Below are positions 20,826-29,421 of a stretch of 52,159 nt of DNA, piece after piece. The stretch covers positions 1-52,159 of the forward strand of contig JAFKES010000095.1 of NCBI GenBank assembly GCA_017308495.1, read 5' to 3'. This stretch comes from Afipia sp. (GTDB lineage Bacteria; Pseudomonadota; Alphaproteobacteria; Rhizobiales; Xanthobacteraceae). Position 1 is the stretch's first letter. Every line of letters begins with the position of its first letter. Both the position numbers and the translations under genes were made by a program. The notes below the pieces were generated by a model, which saw only the letters and a program-made list of their open reading frames with translations, had not been told where the DNA came from and made no database searches.

Positions 20826-22292
20826 ATGACGGATCAGGACAGGCCGGTTGTAATCGACCGCCGGCGGCTTCTGGTGCAGGCGGCGTCGGTGCTGGCCGGC
20901 GCGACCACGCTGTCGGCTTGGCCCGCCGCCGCGCAGGACGCGCCGGTGGCGATCTCGGTCAACGCTCGCCGAATCGAGTCGTTCAATCCGCGCGATCCGT
21001 CGCAGACCCGTTTCGGCGCGCTGGAATTCCGTGGCGGGCTGGTGCTGACGTCGTCCTTTCGCGGCTTCGGCGGATTGTCCGGGTTCCGGCTCGACAGGGC
21101 GGGCGAAACCTTCCTCGCGCTCAGCGACAAGGGACGCTGGTTCAGTGGGCGGCTGGTCTATGACCGCGGCCGGCTGGCGGGCCTCGCGGACGTGACGTCC
21201 GCGCCGATGCTTGGCCACGACGGCCGCAAGATCACCCAGCGCGGCTGGTTCGATACCGAGTCCCTCGCCCGCGACGGCTCGACGGTTTATGTCGGCGTCG
21301 AGCGGGTCAACAAGATCCTGCGGTTCGATTTCGCCAAAGGTGGATTGCTTGCGCGCGGGCAGGCGGTGACCGCGCCGGCGGGCGTGGACACGCTGCCGTT
21401 TAACCGCGGCCTCGAATCCCTCGTCATCGTGCCGAAGGGGCTGCCGCTCGCCGGCACGCTGATCGCGATCTCCGAGGCGGGGCTGGACGCCGCCGGCAAC
21501 ATTCAGGGCTTTCTGATCGGCGGCCCGTCGCCCGGCACGTTCGCGGTGGCGCGGCTCGGAAATTTCGACATCAGCGATGCGACACTGCTGCCGTCCGGAG
21601 AATTGCTTCTGCTGGAGCGCAAGTTCTCACTGCTCGAAGGCCTCGGCATCCGCATCCGCCGCGTGCCGCTGTCCGCTGTCGTTCCCGGCGCGGTGGTGGA
21701 CGGGCCGATCATTTTCGATGTCGATCTCGGCTATGAGATCGACAACATGGAGGGCATCGACAGCCATGTCGGGCCCGGCGGCGAGACCATTCTCACCATG
21801 GTCTCCGACGATAATTTTTCGATGATCCAGCGCACGCACGCAAACAAAAAGGCCGGGCGTGAGCCCGGCCTTTTGAATTCGAGGATGCAGAGCGAAAGCT
21901 CAACTCGCCGCGGCGAGCTTCTTCTTCTCGATCTGGCGCTTGAGGTCCGCCGCCTTCGGCGACAGGTCGGCGGCGTCCGCCTTGAGCAGGAAAGCGTCGA
22001 GACCGCCGCGGTGATCGACGCTCTTGATCGCGTTGGTCGACACGCGCAGGCGCACCGAGCGGCCCAGCATGTCGGAGACCAGCGTCACGTTGCACAGGTT
22101 CGGCAGGAACCGGCGCTTGTTCTTGTGGTTCGAGTGGCTGACCTTGTGGCCGACCTGGGGCCCCTTGGCCGTCAATTCGCAGCGCCGCGACATGGCGAAA
22201 TCCTTAGTATCTCCCCGGGACCCGCCATCACGATAGGGGGCTCCGCACGGGGCGGGTTGCAACCGTCCATTTCAGGAACGCCGGACCTATAA
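20826..22292 (+). CDS. phytase-like esterase family protein with aberrant C-terminal read-through
   Basis: ATG 20826 comes 5 bases after cobT. A Tat signal ([16 protein letters not shown], cut near PAAAQDA) precedes a phytase-like beta-propeller domain ([39 protein letters not shown]). Homologues I remember end shortly after DDNF..QRT. Here QRT (about residue 336, near 21835) is followed by unrelated sequence: the frame crosses the rpmB terminator and continues to 22292, antisense to all of rpmB. The true stop seems to be lost by a small mutation, or the last bases are in error. Expected family length is about 340 residues; the open frame gives 488. A periplasmic, lipoprotein-free hydrolase is likely; substrate unknown. 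Confidence 0.72.
   Translation: MTDQDRPVVIDRRRLLVQAASVLAGATTLSAWPAAAQDAPVAISVNARRIESFNPRDPSQTRFGALEFRGGLVLTSSFRGFGGLSGFRLDRAGETFLALSDKGRWFSGRLVYDRGRLAGLADVTSAPMLGHDGRKITQRGWFDTESLARDGSTVYVGVERVNKILRFDFAKGGLLARGQAVTAPAGVDTLPFNRGLESLVIVPKGLPLAGTLIAISEAGLDAAGNIQGFLIGGPSPGTFAVARLGNFDISDATLLPSGELLLLERKFSLLEGLGIRIRRVPLSAVVPGAVVDGPIIFDVDLGYEIDNMEGIDSHVGPGGETILTMVSDDNFSMIQRTHANKKAGREPGLLNSRMQSESSTRRGELLLLDLALEVRRLRRQVGGVRLEQESVETAAVIDALDRVGRHAQAHRAAQHVGDQRHVAQVRQEPALVLVVRVADLVADLGPLGRQFAAPRHGEILSISPGPAITIGGSARGGLQPSISGTPDL
21845..21875 (-). terminator. bidirectional intrinsic terminator of rpmB
   Basis: Stem GGCCGGGC / GCCCGGCC with a GTGA loop, flanked by A- and T-runs on both sides. It ends rpmB on the minus strand and would also stop the cobT-esterase transcript. 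The esterase reading frame runs through it. Confidence 0.9.
21900..22193 (-). CDS. rpmB: 50S ribosomal protein L28
   Basis: A 97-residue L28 of the alphaproteobacterial size. The start [20 protein letters not shown] and the NKRRFLPNL and [18 protein letters not shown] blocks are typical; the Lys-rich end carries [13 protein letters not shown] 22193 was chosen by family fit; the frame is open further upstream. It is a single-gene unit with a good promoter and its own terminator. Confidence 0.97.
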   Translation of the reverse strand: MSRRCELTAKGPQVGHKVSHSNHKNKRRFLPNLCNVTLVSDMLGRSVRLRVSTNAIKSVDHRGGLDAFLLKADAADLSPKAADLKRQIEKKKLAAAS

Positions 22293-22314
22293 GGGTCTGG
22301 CCGCCCAGCGTCAA
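22286..22314 (-). promoter_or_regulatory. rpmB promoter
   Basis: On the minus strand TTGACG (22314-22309), 17 bases, TATAGG (22291-22286). The predicted start of transcription is about 85 bases before the rpmB ATG. Together with an AT-rich patch at 22413 (TATAAT on the plus strand, no good -35) this is what the 336-base gap between rpmB and the DUF3108 gene holds. Confidence 0.7.
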
Positions 22315-22529
22315 GGTTGAGCCGCGCGATTGACGGTCTTTTGCACCCGGCCCGGGTCGGGCAAAATCGCCGGCAGCGCAATTTCCCTCGTCAATACAGT
22401 CATTTCCTAACATATAATCGACGTAATCCCCGACCACAGAAGGTATAAACGGGTCTTCGCGGCGATGCTCCGGGCTTCACCCCGGCGTGGCCCACGGCAA
22501 GGGACCGGACTGCCGGTGGACCTGCAGGG

Positions 22530-23456
22530 ATGTCCGGCGGCGAGGCAACAGGATTTGCGTTGGTGACGACTTCCCGGTTTCCCAGGCCCCTCCGAATATC
22601 TTGCATCGGCCCGCGCCGTTTCCCGCGCCTGCGGAGGGGGGTGCCGGCCTGCTTCGGCATCGCCCTCGGTACCATGATGCTGGCCGCGCCCGCGGTCGCG
22701 CAGGGCCGGGTGGACGCCAAATATCAGGCCTCGCTGGCCGGATTGCCGATCGGCAAAGGGGCGTGGGTGGTCGAGATCGCCGATGACCGCTTCTCCACCG
22801 CGGTGAGCGGCGCCGCCACAGGGCTGATGAAATCCATCGGCGGCGGCAATGGCACCGGCACGTCGCAGGGGAAGATCGTCGCCGGCCAACTGGTGCCGCA
22901 GAGCTATGTCTCGACGGTCAACTACGGCAAAAAAGCCGAGACCATCCGCATCGCGCTGGCGGGCGGCAATGTGAAGGATGCGGCGATCGAGCCCGAGCCG
23001 CCGGTGACGCCGGATCGTATTCCGGTGACCGACGCCCATCGCCGCAACGTCCTTGATCCGATGACGGGCGCGCTGCTGAAGGTCGGCGGCAATGGCGATC
23101 CGCTCAGTCCGGAGGCCTGCAACAACAAGACGATCTCGGTGTTCGACGGCCGCATGCGCTACGATCTGCGCCTCGACTTCAAGCGGATGGACATGGTCCG
23201 GGTTGCCAAGGGCTATCACGGGCCGGTGGTGGTTTGCGCTGTCTATTTCACGCCGATCGCCGGCTACGTGCCGGACCGCTACTCGATCAAATACGTCGCC
23301 GCCCAGCGCAACATGGAAATCTGGTTCGCGCCGGTGGCGGGAACGCGGGTTCTGGTGCCGTTCCGGATTTCGATCCCGACCCCGCTCGGCACCGGCGTCA
23401 TCGAGGCCACCGAGTTCGTGTCGGCACCCACGCAGGCGACCGTCAAATCCAACTAA
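22530..23456 (+). CDS. DUF3108 domain-containing exported protein
   Basis: About 308 residues. A basic N-terminus and a hydrophobic segment (GIALGTMMLAAPAVAQG) form a signal peptide cut near residue 58. The mature part, starting VDAKYQASLAGLPIGKGAW, has the DUF3108 pattern of paired beta-strands (SVFDGRMRYDLRLDF, VVVCAVYFTPIAGY). These are periplasmic proteins of unknown role. The start is uncertain: ATG 22530 lies immediately after GCAGGG; GTG 22563 is in frame and also plausible. No partner gene is adjacent. Confidence 0.8.
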   Translation: MSGGEATGFALVTTSRFPRPLRISCIGPRRFPRLRRGVPACFGIALGTMMLAAPAVAQGRVDAKYQASLAGLPIGKGAWVVEIADDRFSTAVSGAATGLMKSIGGGNGTGTSQGKIVAGQLVPQSYVSTVNYGKKAETIRIALAGGNVKDAAIEPEPPVTPDRIPVTDAHRRNVLDPMTGALLKVGGNGDPLSPEACNNKTISVFDGRMRYDLRLDFKRMDMVRVAKGYHGPVVVCAVYFTPIAGYVPDRYSIKYVAAQRNMEIWFAPVAGTRVLVPFRISIPTPLGTGVIEATEFVSAPTQATVKSN

Positions 23457-23818
23457 GCGACGCGACCCGCGGCGGCCGGCGAGCCCGTCCGCCCGCGCGC
23501 TGGACGCCGCTAAACATCATTGCAGGTCCGGAATCATGTTGACTCTGCGGGCGATCTGATTCGACTCCGCTGTTAACGACATGAGCGCGGTCTTGACGCG
23601 GGCGCTTTGGCGTCCGACTTCATATAGTGGTCGTGAGCTGCCGATTGCGCGACATGTTGCGGCTGTCGGCAGAGGCGGGGGCGGAGTCAGCGATTCGGGC
23701 TTCTTTCGTTCCGGAGTCGTTCCAACTGTTAAATCGCAGCGCCGAAAGCGTTGCAATGTGAGACACTTTCAGACCTTTGCTGCGGCGTCCGCGTCGTGTG
23801 CGTTGTGCGGACCTGATC
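23457..23818. other. 362-base intergenic region before the helicase gene
   Basis: No gene supported. A TTGACG (23594) and a TATAGT (23624) are present but 24 bases apart, too far for one sigma-70 promoter. No T-run terminator was seen after the DUF3108 gene. The rest has no repeat or structure I could recognise. Confidence 0.4.
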
Positions 23819-26800
23819 ATGCCCCTGTCGTCTTCTGCCCCGTTGTTTTCCCATGAGCGCGCCCCCGGCGCCGGCGTTACCGCCGTGCTCGGGCCCACCA
23901 ATACCGGCAAGACCCATCTCGCCATCGAGCGGATGCTGGCGCATTCCTCCGGCATCATCGGCCTGCCGCTGCGCCTTTTGGCGCGCGAGGTCTACAACAA
24001 GATCGTGGCGCGGGCGGGCGCGGACGCGGTGGCACTGGTCACCGGGGAGGAGAAGATCAAGCCGCCGCGGCCGCGCTTCTGGGTTTCCACCGTCGAGGCG
24101 ATGCCGCGCGATCTCGACGTGGCGTTTCTGGCGGTGGATGAAATCCAGATCGCCGCCGACCTCGAACGCGGCCACGTCTTCACCGACCGCATTCTCAACC
24201 GCCGCGGCCGCGAAGAAACGCTGCTGCTCGGCGCGGCCACCATGCGCCCGATCATCGAGCGGCTCCTGCCCGGCGCCAACATCCTGACCCGGCCGCGGCT
24301 GTCGCAGCTCACCTTCGCCGGCGACCGCAAGATCACCCGCCAGCCGCGGCGCACCGCCATCGTCGCCTTCTCCGCCGACGAGGTCTACGCCATCGCCGAA
24401 CTGATCCGCCGCCAGCGCGGCGGTGCGGCGGTGGTGCTCGGCTCGCTGTCACCGCGCACCCGCAACGCCCAGGTCGAATTGTTCCAGTCCGGCGACGTCG
24501 ATTACCTCGTGGCCACCGACGCCGTCGGCATGGGCCTCAATCTCGATGTCGATCACGTCGCCTTCGCCTCCGATCGCAAATATGACGGCTACCAGTTCCG
24601 CCGTCTCAATCCCTCGGAATTCGCGCAGATCGCCGGCCGCGCCGGTCGCGCCACCCGCGACGGCACTTTCGGCACCACCGGGCGCTGCGAACCGTTCGAG
24701 CCGGAACTGGTCAACGCGCTGCAGAACCACACCTTCGACAGCGTCAAGACCCTCCAGTGGCGCAATGCGAAGCTCGATTTCTCCTCTCTCGGGGCGTTGC
24801 AGGTGTCGCTGGCGCTGGTGCCGAACCATGATGCCCTGACCCGCGCCCCGGTGGCCGAGGATATCAGGGTGCTCGATCACGCCGCGCGCGACGCCGATGT
24901 CCGCGACATGGCGCGGGGGCCGGCTGCCGTCGAGCGGCTGTGGGACGCCTGCCTCGTGCCCGATTACCGCAGGCTGTCGCCGGCCGCCCATGCCGAGCTG
25001 GTCACCACTTTGTTCGGTTTCCTGATGCGCCAGGGGCGCATCCCGGACGACTGGTTTGCCGCCCAGATCGCGCAGACCGACCGTACCGACGGCGATATCG
25101 ACACGTTATCGGCCCGGATCGCCCAGATCCGGACCTGGACCTTCGCGGCAAATCGCCCCGATTGGCTGCGCGACCCCGAGCATTGGCAGGGGATTTCGCG
25201 CGCCGTCGAGGATAAATTGTCGGATGCCCTGCACGAAAGGCTAACTGAGCGTTTCGTTGACCGCAGGACCAGTGTATTGATGCGCCGCTTGCGGGAAAAC
25301 ACGATGCTGAACACCGAGATTGGAAAGACCGGCGAAGTGATCGTCGAGGGCCATGTCATTGGCCGCCTCGACGGGTTCATGTTCGCGCCCGAATCCGCCG
25401 AAGCCGGCTCCGACGCCAAGGCGTTGCAGGCCGCTGCGCTGAAAGCGCTGGCGGGCGAGATCGACGCGCGTGCCGAGAAGCTGGCAAATGCGCCGGACGA
25501 TCAGTTCGTGCTGACTTCGGACGGCACGCTGCGCTGGACCGGCGACGCCGTCGCCCGGCTGGTGGCCGCCGACGGCGTGTTGCATCCGCGCATCCGCATC
25601 ATCGCCGACGAGCGCCTCACCGGCGCACCGCGCGACGCCGTGCAGGCCCGGCTCGATCTGTGGTTCAAGACCCATGTCGAGAAGGTGCTGGCGGGGCTGT
25701 TCGAATTGTCGAAGGCCGAGGACGTCACCGGCATCGCGCGCGGCATCGCGTTCCAGCTCGTCGAGGCGCTGGGCGTGCTCGAACGCAGCAAGATCGCCGC
25801 CGAGATGAAGGATCTCGATCAGCCGTCGCGCGCGAGCCTGCGCAAATACGGCGTGCGCTTCGGCGCCTATCACATCTTCCTGCCGGCGCTGCTGAAGCCG
25901 GCGGCGCGCGGGCTCGCCGCGCTGCTGTGGGGCCTGAAGAACGACAACACCGACTGGTCGGCGCTGACCGGTGCGCAGCATCTGGCGGCGAGCGGGCGCA
26001 CCTCGTTCCCCGTCGACAAGGCGCTTGATCACGACACTTATCGGACCCTCGGCTACAAGCTCGCCGGCGAGCGTGCCGTGCGCGTCGATATTCTGGAACG
26101 CTTGGCCGATCTGATCCGCCCGGCGCTGGCGTGGCGGCCGGGGACGTCGGGCGAGAAGCCCGCCGGTGCGTTTGATGGCCGGTCCTTTACCGTGACCCAG
26201 GCCATGACGTCGCTGACCGGATCGGCGGGCGATGATTTCGCCGCGGTGCTCAAGGCGCTCGGCTATCGCATGGACAAGCGGCCGCCGTTGCCGCCCGAGC
26301 CCACCCCGCCGACGGCGGAGCAGGCCGCGGTGACGGAGCCGGTCGCGGAGCCGGTGACAGGTGAGGCCGCGCCGGAGGCTGCCGCGGAATCAGAGGCCGG
26401 TGTCGCCGCGGCCAATGTCGCCGCCGAGGAAACCAGCGTTACCGAGGCCGCAGCGGATGCGCCGGCTGAGGTGGCGGTCGTCGCCGATGAAGTCGTGGCT
26501 GAAACGCCCGACGTCGCGCCCGTGGAAGTGGTCGAAGCCGCTGTCGAAGCTGTCAGCAGCGTCGCGGCCGAGCCGGCTATTCCCGAAGCAGCGGCTGAAT
26601 CAGCGAATGAAGATGGGCCGGCTGCCGAAGCCGTTGTCGTCGAAGCCGCTGCTGTCGAAGGGGAGCCGGTCGCTGCCGCAGCAACGCCGGCCGAACCGGA
26701 ACTGGTCGAGGTCTGGCGGCCCGGTGGCCGTTCCGACGAGCGTCGTCCGCGCCATGACCGTCATCATCGCCAGCGTGGCCCGGCCAAGCCGGCGGAGGGC

Positions 26801-27205
26801 GAGACTCCGGCGAGCGGCGAGCGGCGTGAGCATCCCCGCCGTCATCGCCCTCATCGTAATCCCGACAATCGTGGCCCGCGTCCCGACGCGCCGGCTGTTG
26901 CCGCGGAAGGCGGGGAGGCCGCGCAGGCCCGCCCGCCGCGCCGCGATCACCGCGAGGAGCGCGGCGACAAGGGTGGCCGGCCGCCCCGCGACAACAATTT
27001 CAAGGGCAGGGACCGCAATCAGGAGCGGGGCAAGTTTGACAAGCGCGGCCGCGACGGCCGCAAGGACGACCGCGGTGGCGCCGCGCTGCGCACGTATGCA
27101 ACCAGCGCCACGCCACGCGAGCGCGATCGTCCCGCCGATCCGAATTCGCCGTTCGCGAAGCTGGCGGCGCTCAAGGATCAGCTCGCAAGCACCCGCAAGG
27201 ACTGA
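23819..27205 (+). CDS. SUV3-like DEAD/DExH RNA helicase with long disordered tail
   Basis: A 1128-residue helicase of the mitochondrial SUV3 type. Walker A GPTNTGKT is at 25-32, the Walker B motif is DEIQ (107-110), and motif VI lies in QIAGRAGRATRDGTFG. The SUV3-like central and C-terminal folds reach about residue 820 (ALLWGLKNDNTDW). Then come an Ala/Glu/Val-rich acidic stretch (about 830-960) and an Arg/His/Asp-rich basic tail (about 970-1095) with RRHRPHR and RRDHREERGDKGGR, both probably unstructured and able to bind RNA or partners. A role in RNA turnover is inferred. An in-frame TTG at 23777 is the alternative start. The S4 protein follows 24 bases later. Confidence 0.92.
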   Translation: MPLSSSAPLFSHERAPGAGVTAVLGPTNTGKTHLAIERMLAHSSGIIGLPLRLLAREVYNKIVARAGADAVALVTGEEKIKPPRPRFWVSTVEAMPRDLDVAFLAVDEIQIAADLERGHVFTDRILNRRGREETLLLGAATMRPIIERLLPGANILTRPRLSQLTFAGDRKITRQPRRTAIVAFSADEVYAIAELIRRQRGGAAVVLGSLSPRTRNAQVELFQSGDVDYLVATDAVGMGLNLDVDHVAFASDRKYDGYQFRRLNPSEFAQIAGRAGRATRDGTFGTTGRCEPFEPELVNALQNHTFDSVKTLQWRNAKLDFSSLGALQVSLALVPNHDALTRAPVAEDIRVLDHAARDADVRDMARGPAAVERLWDACLVPDYRRLSPAAHAELVTTLFGFLMRQGRIPDDWFAAQIAQTDRTDGDIDTLSARIAQIRTWTFAANRPDWLRDPEHWQGISRAVEDKLSDALHERLTERFVDRRTSVLMRRLRENTMLNTEIGKTGEVIVEGHVIGRLDGFMFAPESAEAGSDAKALQAAALKALAGEIDARAEKLANAPDDQFVLTSDGTLRWTGDAVARLVAADGVLHPRIRIIADERLTGAPRDAVQARLDLWFKTHVEKVLAGLFELSKAEDVTGIARGIAFQLVEALGVLERSKIAAEMKDLDQPSRASLRKYGVRFGAYHIFLPALLKPAARGLAALLWGLKNDNTDWSALTGAQHLAASGRTSFPVDKALDHDTYRTLGYKLAGERAVRVDILERLADLIRPALAWRPGTSGEKPAGAFDGRSFTVTQAMTSLTGSAGDDFAAVLKALGYRMDKRPPLPPEPTPPTAEQAAVTEPVAEPVTGEAAPEAAAESEAGVAAANVAAEETSVTEAAADAPAEVAVVADEVVAETPDVAPVEVVEAAVEAVSSVAAEPAIPEAAAESANEDGPAAEAVVVEAAAVEGEPVAAAATPAEPELVEVWRPGGRSDERRPRHDRHHRQRGPAKPAEGETPASGERREHPRRHRPHRNPDNRGPRPDAPAVAAEGGEAAQARPPRRDHREERGDKGGRPPRDNNFKGRDRNQERGKFDKRGRDGRKDDRGGAALRTYATSATPRERDRPADPNSPFAKLAALKDQLASTRKD

Positions 27206-27229
27206 GCAGCGGCCGGAGGCGGCGCGGCA

Positions 27230-27520
27230 TTGGACCGTCAGCGCATCGACAAGTGGCTGTGGCACGCGCGGGTGGTTAAGACCCGCGCCGATGCTGCTGC
27301 GCTGGTCGCGAAGGGGCGAGTTCGGCTCAATGGCATGCGCCAGACGTCGCCGGGCCATGCGGTGAAGGCAGGCGATGTGCTCACCGTCACCCTCGATCGT
27401 CGTGTTCGTCTGATGCGGGTGACTGGTTTTGCCGAGCGCAGGGGCGATGCCGCAGCTGCGGCGTTAACCTATGCCGATGTGCAGCCGATCCATGCCGATG
27501 TGCAGCCGATCGACGACTAG
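27230..27520 (+). CDS. RNA-binding S4 domain protein (Hsp15-like)
   Basis: A 96-residue protein, mostly one S4 domain: QRIDKWLWHARVVKTRADAAALV then GRVRLNG and VKAGDVLTV. Hsp15 (HslR) in E. coli binds stalled 50S subunits carrying nascent chains. Translation seems to start at TTG 27230, 12 bases after a GGAGG sequence; no ATG fits. The C-terminus carries a 7-residue tandem duplication (ADVQPIH / ADVQPID) encoded by a 21-base repeat. Gene order helicase-S4-ferredoxin suggests one transcript. Confidence 0.88.
   Translation: MDRQRIDKWLWHARVVKTRADAAALVAKGRVRLNGMRQTSPGHAVKAGDVLTVTLDRRVRLMRVTGFAERRGDAAAAALTYADVQPIHADVQPIDD
27471..27511 (+). repeat. 21-base in-frame tandem duplication at the end of the S4 gene
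   Basis: ATGCCGATGTGCAGCCGATC occurs at 27471-27490 and again at 27492-27511, period 21. The near identity of both copies indicates a recent duplication; it adds seven residues just before the stop. Confidence 0.9.
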
Positions 27521-27613
27521 CCACATGCCCGACTGGCAGGCATGACATCTCTTGCGGCGGTGCACGTCCTGCGCTACGCCAAACCCTGAATTTCAGACTG
27601 TCCGGAGCGTGGG

Positions 27614-27952
27614 ATGACGTACGTCGTCACTGAAAATTGCATCAAGTGCAAGTACATGGACTGCGTGGAGGTGTGTCCCGTGGATTGTTTCTACGAGGGC
27701 GAGAACATGCTCGTGATCCATCCGGATGAATGCATCGACTGCGGCGTATGCGAGCCGGAATGCCCGGCGGATGCCATCAAGCCGGACACCGAGCCGGGCC
27801 TTGAGAAGTGGCTGGAGCTGAACGCCGAGCACGCCAAGTCCTGGCCCAACATCACCCAGAAGAAGGAGGCGCCCGGCGACGCCAAGGAATTCGACGGTGT
27901 GCCCGGCAAGTTCGATCAGTATTTCTCCCCCAATCCCGGCTCCGGCGACTGA
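27614..27952 (+). CDS. fdxA: 7Fe ferredoxin FdxA
   Basis: A 112-residue ferredoxin. Cys positions 9, 17 and 50 fit a [3Fe-4S] cluster and 21, 40, 43 and 46 a [4Fe-4S] cluster, with extra Cys at 12 and 25 as in Azotobacter ferredoxin I. The tail ([19 protein letters not shown]) is the usual one for FdxA. It carries electrons at low potential in the cytoplasm; the partner is not known. GGAG precedes ATG 27614. A terminator follows, separating it from carD. Confidence 0.96.
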   Translation: MTYVVTENCIKCKYMDCVEVCPVDCFYEGENMLVIHPDECIDCGVCEPECPADAIKPDTEPGLEKWLELNAEHAKSWPNITQKKEAPGDAKEFDGVPGKFDQYFSPNPGSGD

Positions 27953-27988
27953 CCGCCGCGCGTCGGAATGGCCCTCCGGCTTGGCTCT

Positions 27989-28016
27989 GCGGTGCCGGAG
28001 AACCGGCGCTGTTTTT
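27989..28016 (+). terminator. intrinsic terminator after fdxA
   Basis: Stem GCGGTGCCGG / CCGGCGCTGT with loop AGAA and three G-T pairs, then TTTTT at 28012-28016. Confidence 0.75.
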
Positions 28017-28078
28017 AACCTTACCATCAGCCGCCCCTCCCTGCGGCCGCCGGTACGGCGGAAACGGGGCATAAATCA

Positions 28079-28106
28079 TTGATTTTTGCGGGAAATGTGC
28101 TATTAT
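28079..28106 (+). promoter_or_regulatory. carD promoter
   Basis: TTGATT (28079-28084), 16 bases, TATTAT (28101-28106). This is the most AT-rich spot in the 410-base gap between fdxA and carD. Transcription would start near 28113, giving a leader of about 250 bases before ATG 28363. Confidence 0.55.
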
Positions 28107-28115
28107 AAGCACATT
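28094..28115. promoter_or_regulatory. palindrome enclosing the carD -10 element
   Basis: AATGTGCT (28094-28101) and AGCACATT (28108-28115) are perfect complements with a 6-base spacer ATTATA. The candidate -10 TATTAT lies between and partly within the arms, the position expected of an operator for a dimeric repressor. Which protein binds is unknown. Confidence 0.5.
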
Positions 28116-28362
28116 CAAGAAGCAGGGCCTGCTTTTTCCCGATCTAGGGCCCTGTCCGGTTCCCCAGAAACCAGTTGAACAGGGACGTGGCGGTTCCACG
28201 TAAGGCGCAGTGTCAGTCAGTTCGCGTCATAAAAAGACCTCCAAGATAAAAGACAAGGGTTCCAAGGAAAAGGGCACCAAAAAGGCGCCTGCAGCCAGTC
28301 GCAGTGCGTCAAAAACGGATGCTCGCGCATCCGCCCGATCCTCAAAAAACAAAAGAAGCACG

Positions 28363-29247
28363 ATGCCCACCAAAAAAACTGCAAAGACGCCGGTGAAGCC
28401 GGCCGCGAAGGCCGCGGCCAAGCCGGCGGCGAAGCCTGCCGCGAAAGCTCCTGTGACCAAGGCCTCTGTAGCCAAGACCGCTCCTGCCAAAGCCCCGGCC
28501 GCCAAGGCGCCGGCGGCGAAGGCCCCCGTGACCACCGCGCCCGCCGCCAAGGCCCCCGTGGCCAAAACCCCCGCGGCGAAGGCTCCGGTCAAGAGTGCGC
28601 CGGCGAAAGCCGCAGCGCCGCGTCCCGAGGAGCCGAAGAAGCCCCTGACCCAGCGTCAGGGCTTCAAGACCAACGAATTCGTGGTGTATCCGGCTCACGG
28701 CGTCGGCCAGATTCTCGCCATCGAGGAGCAGGAAATCGCGGGCGCGCGGCTCGAACTGTTCGTCATCAATTTCATCAAGGACAAGATGACGCTGCGGGTG
28801 CCGACGGCGAAGGTCGCCAATGTCGGCATGCGCAAGCTGTCCGATCCCGCGCTGGTCAAGCGCGCGCTGGAGACGCTGAAGGGCCGCGCCCGCATCAAGC
28901 GCACCATGTGGTCGCGCCGTGCCCAGGAATATGAAGCCAAGATCAACTCCGGCGACATCGTCGCGATCGCGGAAGTGGTGCGCGACCTGTTCCGGTCCGG
29001 GTCGCAGCCCGAGCAGTCCTACAGCGAACGTCAGCTCTACGAGGCGGCGCTTGATCGCCTGTCGCGCGAGATCGCGGTGGTCCAGCATGTCACCGAGACC
29101 GAGGCGGTGAAGGAGATCGAGGCCAATCTCGCCAAGAGCCCGCGCCGCAGCGGCGCCAAGGCCGACGCCGATGCCGCCGATGGCTCCGGTGAGGATGGCG
29201 AGGACGGCGACGGTGAGGACACGCTGTCCGCCGACGAGGCGGCGTAA
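28363..29247 (+). CDS. carD: CarD family transcriptional regulator with Ala/Lys/Pro-rich N-terminal tail
   Basis: About 294 residues. Residues 1-95 are a low-complexity tail of PAAKAP/KPAAK-like repeats, resembling histone H1 tails and Lys-rich DNA-binding proteins. The CarD_CdnL domain follows (about 100-265): QGFKTNEFVVYPAHGVGQI (RNA polymerase beta-binding Tudor-like part), then NFIKDKMTLRVP and the helical DNA-binding part with LKGRARIKRTMWSRRAQEYE. The end is acidic. CarD proteins bind RNA polymerase and steady open complexes at rRNA and other promoters. ATG 28363 was chosen; the frame is open upstream to GTG 28210 but uses AAA-rich codons unlike the gene. Terminator follows. Confidence 0.92.
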   Translation: MPTKKTAKTPVKPAAKAAAKPAAKPAAKAPVTKASVAKTAPAKAPAAKAPAAKAPVTTAPAAKAPVAKTPAAKAPVKSAPAKAAAPRPEEPKKPLTQRQGFKTNEFVVYPAHGVGQILAIEEQEIAGARLELFVINFIKDKMTLRVPTAKVANVGMRKLSDPALVKRALETLKGRARIKRTMWSRRAQEYEAKINSGDIVAIAEVVRDLFRSGSQPEQSYSERQLYEAALDRLSREIAVVQHVTETEAVKEIEANLAKSPRRSGAKADADAADGSGEDGEDGDGEDTLSADEAA

Positions 29248-29276
29248 GCGATACGCACGCTGTTGATGCGATCATG

Positions 29277-29304
29277 AAAAGCCCGGCCTCGCGCCGGGCT
29301 TTTT
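29277..29304 (+). terminator. intrinsic terminator after carD
   Basis: Stem GCCCGGC / GCCGGGC with loop CTCGC, preceded by AAAA and followed by TTTTT (29300-29304). Confidence 0.9.
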
Positions 29305-29421
29305 CGTTGTGGTGGAATTGCTGGTTGTGGCCGGCTTCTTGAGCGACCCCAAGCGCCCTGTCGCAGGCGAACCGCGTTCGTTGAAGGTGCGCCGGTTGCG
29401 GCGGCGGACCAGGAGCGTGCG

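Noticed and set aside
28210-28362. 51-codon N-terminal extension of CarD from GTG 28210
   Set aside because: Lys codons are mostly AAA and Ser codons low in GC, unlike the gene body. It has a weak AAGG site, so I keep it as unlikely, not excluded.
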